This document shows positions 6,185 through 12,695 of a DNA stretch of 17,772 nt, piece after piece. The translations under genes and the position numbers were made by a program. Origin of the DNA: TMED14 sp965657195 (GTDB lineage: Bacteria; Bacteroidota; Bacteroidia; Flavobacteriales; Schleiferiaceae); assembly GCA_965657195.1 (NCBI GenBank), contig CBFHNK010000033.1, positions 1 through 17,772 of the forward strand. Reading direction: 5' to 3'. The first letter of the stretch is position 1; the number at the start of each line of letters is the position of its first letter. The notes beneath the pieces are model-generated. The model was not told the DNA's origin, made no database searches, and saw only the letters and a list, made by a program, of their open reading frames with translations.

Positions 6185-8448
6185 TACTTCGAAGCCGTGT
6201 TTTTGGCGGACTTTTCACCAGGGCCGTTGGCCGGGAATCCGTTAAACTGACGCCACAGTTCGTACCACAAAGGGACGTCGTTGAGGAGCAGCGTGGCGTG
6301 CACGGTTGTTCCAGGGCGCGCATTCGTCGGCCAGTCCTCGGTGGGCTCAAGAACAACGGCAAACAGCCCGTCTGCGTCAGCTTGAGATGCGATGTAGCGG
6401 ATTTTGGCGGCAAACAATCCGACGCTTGAACGCGGCCAACCGGGAATTTGCAAAATGGGCCATCCGTCGAGGGCACACAGCGCGGAATCTCCGATGCTCA
6501 GCAACGGAATGTCAAACGGATGCACCTTGGTCATGACCACCACCGGGGCCCCTTCAGGAGCTAAAAAGAGCAGCGGTTGGTCCTTTTTGACCGAAGCACC
6601 GGGGGCCACGTAGCTCAACTGCACGACAAAACCGTCGCGCGGAGCAACCAGGGCCCGGTTGGACTGACGGCGCTGAATTCCGCCCACTTTAATGTCGGCA
6701 TCGGCGAGACCCTCTTGGGCAGACGCCAAATCAGCAGCTGCCGTAGCGCGATCACTTTGGAGCTTGGCAACTTTCTCTTTCCACTCGGCCACCTTGCTCC
6801 GCGCATTGAGTCGAGACGATTGCCAGTCCTGCATGGTGAATTCCGCCTTTGACGTGGCCTCCTGGGCCTTGGCCTGGCGCTGCTCCCACTCGAAGCGAGA
6901 AAGGGCTCCCCACTGAAACAAACTGTCTGCACGCTGCGCTTGAAGTTTGGTAAACTTGGCCTCGAGCTTGGCAGCTTGGTATTTGGCACTGTCTGCGCTC
7001 ACCTTACGCCATGCTGCCGCGATTTGAAGGGGCATCGCCCGCTGCGCCTGCAGAATTTGCTCGTCGAGGGCTATAATCTTGGATCGGTAGCCCACTACCG
7101 CATCAGACTTCGCGTCGCGACCTAATTCGGTATTGCTAAGCACATTGGGATCCATGTACTCGGTCTTTGTTTCCTCGAGCAGTGCGAGCGTATCGCCCTT
7201 GCGGACCTGATCCCCTTCGCGAACCTGCCACGATGAGAGCCGTCCATCTTCGGCCATTGCGAGGGGCATCATGCGGTCCATCGGGTCATCAAATACAAGG
7301 CTTCCCTCAGTGGCAACCGTCTGAGTCCAGGGTAAGAAAAAGGCGAGCACGATGAATACTGAAACCGCAATGATCCAACGACGGGGCTTGACCCACTGGT
7401 CCGTAGCGCGCGTCTGTAGGTAGAGTTCGCGCAACTCATTCGGCACCTCAGAATTCTCAATGTCAAAGTCACTGAAGGTGCTTTGCTTGGACCATTCCGT
7501 CCAAAATGCCTTGTCCAACTTGGTGATGGACGTCAGCATGTCAAACAGTGCCTCCGCACTCGCGACAATTTTCTCGAGGCTAGTGAGGATGGTCAAAAAG
7601 ATGATTTCAACCGCTACGAACTGGCCAATTGATACGCTGCGGTCGACCACGAGCCATCCGCCCGCAATCAGAAGAAGGGCCGTGAGCGCGAGTCGCAGTC
7701 CGACCATAATACCGTTCATGCGGTACAGGACCCTAAAGTGGTCGCGGCGATTCTTTAAGTATTCCGTTAGCTGATGCGTCACCTGACGGTAGGGCGGCTC
7801 GGCATAGGCGCCCTCCTTGGCCCGACGCTGGGCAAACTCCTCGAGTTCGCGCACCACGTGGTACTTCTCGGAACTTTCGTCAATGCTGTACCCAAGTCCG
7901 CGCGTGAATCCGACGCGAAGCATCACAGCTGCCACCGCAAGTATGATGAAGGATACCGCAACAAATGAAAAGTCATAAAGCAGCAGGAGCAGGAAACCAA
8001 AAACGAGCTGCAGTAAGGCCGCAGACGCGGTCACCAAAATCTTGGGCAACTCCTTTTGAATGGTAATCGTATCAAAAAATCGGTGAACGCGCTCGTACCA
8101 GTACCGACGTTCTCCTTCAGCCACTTCTTTGGGCATGGCCGCCAAAAAGTAGGAAGCGCTGCGTACAAAGAGTCGCTGCTGAACCCATTCCGAGAGCCGC
8201 ATCTGAAAGAGGCCAAAAATGCCCATCAAGAAGCTCGAAACCACGACCAAGAAGGTTAGAATTAACCATGTGGAAGAGAGGCGTCCGCCCATGAGTTGAC
8301 CAATGAGCGCTTGAACCCCAAGGGGCAGCATCAAGCTAAATGCTCCACTCAGTACGGCAAACGACAAGATGCGAAAGATGTCCTTCTGATCCCACTTCAG
8401 GAGTGAGAACAGCCTCTTAAATGCTTCGTTTGCTTTTGTATGTGCCAT
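6184..8448 (-). CDS. ABC-exporter membrane domain fused to a HlyD-type adaptor, no ATPase domain
   Basis: This is a single 754-residue frame with two clear parts. Residues about 25-315 look like the six-helix membrane domain of a type I ABC exporter: hydrophobic pairs at about 27-50 and 60-83, then 138-178 and 247-295, with long charged cytoplasmic loops between (for example LSEWVQQRLFVRSASYFLA). At the point where a nucleotide-binding domain should begin (after ALFDMLTSITKLDKAF, about 300-315) there is instead a 40-residue linker, a seventh membrane helix (about 358-375), and a full membrane-fusion protein. The fusion-protein part has a first lipoyl half (DGRLSSWQVREGDQVRKGD, about 401-419), an Ala/Lys/Gln-rich coiled coil (about 455-590), a second lipoyl half (APRDGFVVQLSYVAPGASV, about 602-620) and a beta-barrel region to about 725. 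No Walker A, LSGGQ or Walker B motif is present. ATG 8448 is preferred over a TTG at 8469. The gene lies between an outer-membrane barrel gene and a TolC-like gene. Confidence 0.85.
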   Translation of the reverse strand: MAHTKANEAFKRLFSLLKWDQKDIFRILSFAVLSGAFSLMLPLGVQALIGQLMGGRLSSTWLILTFLVVVSSFLMGIFGLFQMRLSEWVQQRLFVRSASYFLAAMPKEVAEGERRYWYERVHRFFDTITIQKELPKILVTASAALLQLVFGFLLLLLYDFSFVAVSFIILAVAAVMLRVGFTRGLGYSIDESSEKYHVVRELEEFAQRRAKEGAYAEPPYRQVTHQLTEYLKNRRDHFRVLYRMNGIMVGLRLALTALLLIAGGWLVVDRSVSIGQFVAVEIIFLTILTSLEKIVASAEALFDMLTSITKLDKAFWTEWSKQSTFSDFDIENSEVPNELRELYLQTRATDQWVKPRRWIIAVSVFIVLAFFLPWTQTVATEGSLVFDDPMDRMMPLAMAEDGRLSSWQVREGDQVRKGDTLALLEETKTEYMDPNVLSNTELGRDAKSDAVVGYRSKIIALDEQILQAQRAMPLQIAAAWRKVSADSAKYQAAKLEAKFTKLQAQRADSLFQWGALSRFEWEQRQAKAQEATSKAEFTMQDWQSSRLNARSKVAEWKEKVAKLQSDRATAAADLASAQEGLADADIKVGGIQRRQSNRALVAPRDGFVVQLSYVAPGASVKKDQPLLFLAPEGAPVVVMTKVHPFDIPLLSIGDSALCALDGWPILQIPGWPRSSVGLFAAKIRYIASQADADGLFAVVLEPTEDWPTNARPGTTVHATLLLNDVPLWYELWRQFNGFPANGPGEKSAKNTASK

Positions 8449-8482
8449 GGCGCCGTGTTTACCAAACAATGTGCCGTGTCAG

Positions 8483-9247
8483 TTAGAACTTCCAACTCAG
8501 GCCCGTTGTACTATACAACGTGAATTGGGGTACGTCGGTTCCCGCTGGATAGGCATCGTAGTTCAATTGACCGATGATGACGAGGCTAAGGTCGGGCCTA
8601 ATGGGCGCTGAAAGCCGCGTGTTAGCCATAGCTCTGAGATCTTCAAATCGACCAAAGCGGGGCTGGTAGTAGGCCACTGTTGTCCAACGCCACTGTTCCC
8701 ACTGGCGATCAAGGGACAAGTACGTATTGAGTCGAAGGCTGTTTTCGGTTTTGCCGTTGAATGACTCGACGTCGTACTCGTACATGAGTAATGGGTTGAT
8801 AAAAAACTTAATTCCGGGTCCAGATATTGCCGTGTAGCGTGGCCCACCCCCCATATTAAAGCGGCGCGCGATGCGCATAGGCAGGTTGCTCTGCCATTCA
8901 ACAAAGTACTCCGCAGTCAATTTGTCACTGTAGATTCGATTGTAGCGCACGTGCATCATTCCGTTGCGCTCAAAGTCAAATTGGTTGTCCCCCAATCGGG
9001 TGGCCCAGTTGGCACTGGCGATACCGTACCACACGTGATCGCCAGTTCGGCGGCTCATGTTGACCGATCCGTTGAGCTTGAGCAGCAGTGCTTGGGTTCC
9101 ACCCAAGTAAAATCCCCCGTCCACGCGACCATGAACGTCCTGGGTTGTGTCCGATTCCGCAGCACCACGCATCGCTTCAACGTTGACGATTTGGGCGTAT
9201 GCCGACGTGATCCCAAAGGTGGCTAGGGCAAATACAACGTGCTTCAC
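8483..9247 (-). CDS. DUF481-like outer-membrane beta-barrel protein
   Basis: This is a 254-residue protein starting at GTG 9247, which gives a good signal peptide (MKHVVFALATFGITSAYAQ). The frame stays open further upstream, but that part would run through the divergent promoter and the neighbouring gene. The mature part is a series of amphipathic strands with alternating aromatic and polar residues. It includes EYFVEWQSNLPMRIARRFNM, GGGPRYTAISGPGIKF, MYEYDVESF, LNTYLSLDRQW and TVAYYQPRFGRFEDLRAM, and it ends in SWKF, whose terminal Phe is the usual outer-membrane insertion signal. The strand order with 'GaGPRY', 'YEY' and 'YYQP...D.R' resembles the DUF481 (YdiY-like) family. Function is unknown. 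It is the first gene of the operon with the fused exporter/adaptor (34-bp gap) and the TolC-like channel. Confidence 0.72.
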   Translation of the reverse strand: MKHVVFALATFGITSAYAQIVNVEAMRGAAESDTTQDVHGRVDGGFYLGGTQALLLKLNGSVNMSRRTGDHVWYGIASANWATRLGDNQFDFERNGMMHVRYNRIYSDKLTAEYFVEWQSNLPMRIARRFNMGGGPRYTAISGPGIKFFINPLLMYEYDVESFNGKTENSLRLNTYLSLDRQWEQWRWTTVAYYQPRFGRFEDLRAMANTRLSAPIRPDLSLVIIGQLNYDAYPAGTDVPQFTLYSTTGLSWKF

Positions 9248-9252
9248 GGGTT

Positions 9253-9260
9253 CAAAAGTA
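9253..9260 (-). promoter_or_regulatory. Bacteroidota -7 promoter element for the export operon
   Basis: On the minus strand the bases read TACTTTTG, a perfect match to the Bacteroidota consensus TAnnTTTG. Five bases separate it from the GTG start at 9247, so transcription would begin at about the start codon. No convincing -33 TTG element is seen at the usual spacing. Confidence 0.5.
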
Positions 9261-9278
9261 CCGAAATCATGCCGCGCG

Positions 9279-9286
9279 TATGTTTG
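9279..9286 (+). promoter_or_regulatory. Bacteroidota -7 promoter element for the secreted-protein gene
   Basis: The plus strand reads TATGTTTG, a perfect match to TAnnTTTG, four bases before the ATG at 9291. This would give a leaderless message. No clear -33 element is seen. The arrangement mirrors the minus-strand box in the same 43-bp divergent gap. Confidence 0.5.
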
Positions 9287-9290
9287 CAGT

Positions 9291-9884
9291 ATGCTACGCA
9301 CCCTACTTTTTGCACTCGCCACACTCGCTGCCACGAACATTTGGGCCCAATCTGATGACCTACAGCAGCGGATTCAGGGGTTTCAGACCGACCTAAAAGA
9401 AGGCTACGTGATAAAGACCCTCAACCTCAAGGGCGAGAATTTGGGTGCGCTCGAAGCCGAAGAGACGGCCACCCGAACGCACTTCAAAATGGAGGCCCGC
9501 GAAAAGACTGAAGACAACCTTGGCCGGTCCGTTAAGCGAAGCGTGCACGTCCAAGTGTTTTCGTTTGAATCGATCGACGACCTCAACTGGGCAATGAAGC
9601 GCTGGCTTCCTGACTTTATCGACCACAGCGCGGTGCGGCCGGGTCGCGACGTCAAAAATGTTCCGCACGTGGACCCTTCTGTGGTGGTCATCGACGGAAC
9701 CAGCATTGCCGTCCTCACCCTCAGCTGCAGCCAATTTGACCTCGAGTCGTTTCGAGATTGGCGGCAGCGCATGCTCACGTACTTTGGGAGCGCCACTGCC
9801 GTCGTGATCGAAGTACAGGGCTGCGAGGGCCCGCTCATGTGGACAAAGAACGCTCCGGACCCGAAGGACCGATCCTGGAAGTAG
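9291..9884 (+). CDS. Small secreted protein of unknown function
   Basis: This protein is not recognised. It has 197 residues starting at ATG 9291, chosen because it opens directly into a signal peptide (MLRTLLFALATLAATNIWAQ); the frame is open further upstream but without a sensible leader. The mature part is mixed alpha/beta and rich in charged residues. Two cysteines, Cys146 in VLTLSCSQF and Cys178 in VQGCEGP, would lie in the periplasm or outside and could pair. No lipobox, repeat or membrane helix is seen after the leader. It is divergent from the export operon and shares a 43-bp promoter region with it, so a functional link (substrate, chaperone or lipid-binding partner) is possible but not shown. 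Its last 50 bases overlap the 3' end of the comM-like gene on the other strand. Confidence 0.7.
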   Translation: MLRTLLFALATLAATNIWAQSDDLQQRIQGFQTDLKEGYVIKTLNLKGENLGALEAEETATRTHFKMEAREKTEDNLGRSVKRSVHVQVFSFESIDDLNWAMKRWLPDFIDHSAVRPGRDVKNVPHVDPSVVVIDGTSIAVLTLSCSQFDLESFRDWRQRMLTYFGSATAVVIEVQGCEGPLMWTKNAPDPKDRSWK

Positions 9885-11223
9885 GCCGTAGCCGCATCGG
9901 AATCAGCGAAACCGCAACCCATATGTCGTGCGAACTTACCCGCACGCGATCACCCCAATCCGCAACAGTGCGCGCGACCCGCATGGTGTGGTGCATCGAC
10001 CGCAAGCCAAATCCGCTCTTTCGGTGCCATTCCTGAACGGTATCGTTAGCTTCTTGCGAAAAATCACCGTAGGCGGCGAGCGCCTCGAGCGGCATTCCCG
10101 CGTTTCCCAGCCAAGGGCCCCGAGCCTTTTGGAGTTCTACGGCCCGCTTCATCTTGTAGCGCATCTCCTCCCAGGGCACGGGTATCGTATGCTCTGAAGC
10201 ATTGAGCGGAACCCCTATTTGAAAGCGGTCGAGAAAGGGGCCTGAAAAGCGTGCGAGGTACTTGTCCTTGCGACCTTCGGAACAGCTGCAGTTCAAGTGC
10301 AGGTGGCCCGAAAAACCACAGGGACAAGGGTTGGTCGCTCCAATTGTTTGGGGTGCTACCGCTCCTTCCCTACTCCAAAGCGCCTCCATAGGCTTGCGCA
10401 GTACTTCGAGACTGCGTAGGTTTCGTTCGCCGAGCTCATCCATAAATAGGACTCCATTGCCGGCTGCCCAAAAAGCTCCGTGGGCACCGACGAGTTGTAC
10501 CGGAGACAGTACCGAAGACGGTTCGACAAAAGGTAAGTTGGGCTCAGCTGTCGATCTGATCAGGTGAACGGCCCGAGCAAATTCAGTCTTACCGACCCCG
10601 GGAGGACCCCATAAAAACACGGGATGCCTACCTGCCGCTGCGAGCCCCAAGGCAACCACCACATCGGGATCAAAGCGCAAATCGGGCCATGGTTGCGGTC
10701 GCACGGGCCGAAGTTCTTCGGTAGCAAGTTGCGGAACCTCACCGTGCGTCAAGTAGGCAATAGCGTGGGTCAAACTTGACGCAGCGACCCAATTGGGTGC
10801 TACGGGCCGCCACCACGCGTTGGCGGGATACACAAAGGGATCTTCGGACTCATGGGGCGGCGCAGGACGATCGCACTCGGCCATACTCAGGCCGCCCTTG
10901 AGGTCCAGCGTTCCCATCGCCAGCGTCGCAAAGCGCATGGGAATTTGACCTGAGGCCATCAAGACGCCAAGGGCAATCGGCAAATCCATTGACGTGCCCA
11001 GCGCCCACGGTCGCGTGGGCTGAAACGATACCGTGATGCGCTTGCCCGGCCACTTGTATCCGGACGCCATAAAGGCCGCGTGGATGCGGCTAGGGGCCTC
11101 GCGAACTGTAGGGTCGCGGGTTCCGACCATGTGAAACGAGAATCCCGACGTCGCCGCGACGTCTACGCGTACGCTGTGCCAACGGCCGTCAGCCCATGCC
11201 CAAGTGTTGAGTGATGCTACCAT
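9835..11223 (-). CDS. Divergent, shortened ComM/YifB-family AAA+ ATPase
   Basis: This is a 462-residue protein with the two-part ComM layout. An N-terminal Lon-protease-like (ChlI) domain (about 1-165) has FHMVGTRDPTVREAPSRIHAA and SMDLPIALGVLMASGQI. A Mg-chelatase-type AAA+ domain follows, with Walker A GPPGVGKT (206-213), Walker B GVLFMDEL (257-264), ATNPCPCGFSGH (297-308) with further Cys at 312 and 314, and SGPFLDRFQI (327-336). ComM acts as a helicase in branch migration during natural transformation; YifB homologues are widespread and often uncharacterised. It is about 45 residues shorter than the usual family length, and the RSPHH-type segment after Walker A is replaced by EPSSVLSPVQLVG. 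ATG 11223 is preferred over an ORF start at 11235 because it aligns with family N-termini. The gene stands 80 bp after the YopX-like gene. Because of the divergence a comM symbol is not assigned. Confidence 0.8.
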   Translation of the reverse strand: MVASLNTWAWADGRWHSVRVDVAATSGFSFHMVGTRDPTVREAPSRIHAAFMASGYKWPGKRITVSFQPTRPWALGTSMDLPIALGVLMASGQIPMRFATLAMGTLDLKGGLSMAECDRPAPPHESEDPFVYPANAWWRPVAPNWVAASSLTHAIAYLTHGEVPQLATEELRPVRPQPWPDLRFDPDVVVALGLAAAGRHPVFLWGPPGVGKTEFARAVHLIRSTAEPNLPFVEPSSVLSPVQLVGAHGAFWAAGNGVLFMDELGERNLRSLEVLRKPMEALWSREGAVAPQTIGATNPCPCGFSGHLHLNCSCSEGRKDKYLARFSGPFLDRFQIGVPLNASEHTIPVPWEEMRYKMKRAVELQKARGPWLGNAGMPLEALAAYGDFSQEANDTVQEWHRKSGFGLRSMHHTMRVARTVADWGDRVRVSSHDIWVAVSLIPMRLRPTSRIGPSGPERSLST

Positions 11224-11227
11224 GAGG

Positions 11228-11235
11228 CAAACCAA
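11228..11235 (-). promoter_or_regulatory. Possible -7 promoter element before the comM-like gene
   Basis: The minus strand reads TTGGTTTG, one mismatch from TAnnTTTG, and sits four bases before the ATG at 11223. The spacing is the same as that of the two perfect boxes in the 9248-9290 gap. A TTTG lies further upstream, but the distance (about 28 bases) is longer than usual for a -33 element. Weak evidence. Confidence 0.25.
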
Positions 11236-11303
11236 CGACAGACTTCTCTCCGTAGTCGGTTGCCAAACGTCTATAAATGTTTGTCGAGAGCCCCGCTAAC
11301 CCC

Positions 11304-11708
11304 TCACTCCTCTAAACCCCAAGCCTGCTGGAGCTCTGGGTTCAAAAAGACATGGCTGTGCAGCTGAAGATCGGAACTCTGAAAGAGCGTGAATCCGTCC
11401 AGCTCAAGGTGGTAATCTACCTCTGACTCAATGCTCCGAAGGATCCAGCGCTTTTGGCTTGCGTTCCACAAGAATACGCCCAACTCATCCGCACCCTCGG
11501 GCACCGGGCGAAAGCGCACGATGTCCCACTCGTACAAGTGAATTCGGTGCTTGTCGCGAATTCCGACCGCCTCATCAACTTGTTCATAGTCAAGCGCGCG
11601 GCCTGTCCACCAAAATCCGTCAGGCGAATAAAACTGCGTTCCGTCGATTCGGCGCAGGTATCCCACCACACGGTTGCCAAAACGAAGTCGGTAGCGCTGC
11701 TCTTGCAT
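11304..11708 (-). CDS. Small YopX-like protein, function unknown
   Basis: This is a 134-residue soluble protein without a signal peptide or membrane helix. It resembles the YopX family, usually found in phages and mobile elements, in two places. GIRDKHRIHLYEWDIVRFRP (about 49-68) parallels the family's 'G.KDKNGKEIYEGDIV', and the C-terminal SHVFLNPELQQAW (118-130) parallels 'GNIYENPELL'. The N-terminal half has many aromatic residues (YSPDGFWWTG). No phage genes surround it: it lies between a glycosyltransferase gene (36-bp gap) and the comM-like gene (80-bp gap), on the same strand. The family assignment is from memory of the motif order, and no function is known to me. Confidence 0.6.
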   Translation of the reverse strand: MQEQRYRLRFGNRVVGYLRRIDGTQFYSPDGFWWTGRALDYEQVDEAVGIRDKHRIHLYEWDIVRFRPVPEGADELGVFLWNASQKRWILRSIESEVDYHLELDGFTLFQSSDLQLHSHVFLNPELQQAWGLEE

Positions 11709-11744
11709 ACCTAGTTAACCCACTGTATGCGTAATTGTTGCAAA

Positions 11745-12695
11745 CTAAACCCCCAATTGCTGCAGCGCCTCGCGCACGAGTACGGAACGGAGTGGAATTC
11801 GGCAGGCCCAGTCTCCGCGGCGGCAGGAATCCGCCCCTAAAATGCTGCAGGGCTGGCAGTTCAATCGATCTGTCGCCATGATGTGGCGAACCGGACTCGG
11901 AGCGGCAAACCCACCGACGGGATGGGTTCCGGCCCACAGGGTAACCGCCGGTACTTGGTAGCGGTACGCGAGGTGCTGGGCGGCGGAATCGCAAACTACC
12001 GCGGCACGGGCCTGGCGCCACAGCGCATCTTCATCGGTAGCCGACAAGCCAAGCGCCGTCCGAAAGCCCTCTGGGGCCGCATCATGGGGACCGCCCAAAA
12101 ACACGGGCTCGTAGCCCTCAGACGCCAGCTGCCGGGCAAGTTCTGCCGCTTCGTGAAGCGGCCACCGCTTGGTCTCGCGGCTGGCGTGGGGGGCGATGAT
12201 AATGATGGTTCCGCTGCGCTCCGTGGTGTTGAGGGCTTGGGTCTTGGACCAACCCAAGTTGGCCAACGCCTCAGCATGCAGGTCGTATGCGTTAGGGACC
12301 GGCTTGGTCGACCCGTGCAGCACCGCACGCCGCTGCGCACGAGGCTTGACCACACGACCCTGCGGAATCTGCAGGATGCGTGCAATCCACCGGCTGCTGC
12401 GGGTCCGAACGTGATTGTGGGCATCGTACCAGGCGGTGAGGTCGGCAGAGCGCATCCAGCCCCACCAGAACCACATGAGCGCAAAAAACCGACGGTACGG
12501 ACCGCGGTCAACATCGAGACCGTGGACCTCAATATGGGGATGCGCCGGTAGGCGTTCCGCCCAACGAGGACGCGTAAAAAGGGTGATTCGATCGCCCTCA
12601 GCCGCAACTTGAGATAGGACGGAATGCAGCAGCACCACGTCGCCAAAGGCAGAAAAGCGAACGACGCCGAGGTGGCGTTTAGCCTTGCCCGCCAT
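11745..12695 (-). CDS. Family 9 glycosyltransferase (heptosyltransferase-like)
   Basis: This is a 316-residue GT-B-fold enzyme of family GT9, which transfers heptose or a related sugar from a nucleotide donor to lipid A core or surface glycan at the inner face of the inner membrane. The N-terminus VVRFSAFGDVVLLHSVLSQV (about 11-30) is the usual 'iR.salGDvll..P.l..l'. The C-half has IAPHASRETKRWPLHEAAEL, VFLGGPHD, VVCDSAAQHLAY (the usual 'C.DSGp.HLA' with the Gly changed to Ala) and VTLWAGTHPVGGFAAPS. A four-Cys tail (CQPC...C....C, about 280-300) matches the tail of WaaF-like heptosyltransferases. ATG 12695 overlaps the upstream DUF4254 gene by 17 bp. The exact sugar and acceptor cannot be read from the sequence. 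Confidence 0.88.
   Translation of the reverse strand: MAGKAKRHLGVVRFSAFGDVVLLHSVLSQVAAEGDRITLFTRPRWAERLPAHPHIEVHGLDVDRGPYRRFFALMWFWWGWMRSADLTAWYDAHNHVRTRSSRWIARILQIPQGRVVKPRAQRRAVLHGSTKPVPNAYDLHAEALANLGWSKTQALNTTERSGTIIIIAPHASRETKRWPLHEAAELARQLASEGYEPVFLGGPHDAAPEGFRTALGLSATDEDALWRQARAAVVCDSAAQHLAYRYQVPAVTLWAGTHPVGGFAAPSPVRHIMATDRLNCQPCSILGADSCRRGDWACRIPLRSVLVREALQQLGV

Noticed and set aside
8449..8469. TTG start giving a 7-residue longer exporter/adaptor fusion
   Set aside because: The ATG at 8448 is a stronger start and leaves a normal cytoplasmic N-terminus before the first helix.
10262..10567. Plus-strand open frame of 101 codons opposite the comM-like gene
   Set aside because: Lies over the AAA+ core of the minus-strand gene and has no protein-like features.
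11883..12551. Plus-strand open frame of 222 codons opposite the GT9 glycosyltransferase gene
   Set aside because: Arg/Gly-rich with no domain, while the opposite strand has all GT9 motifs.
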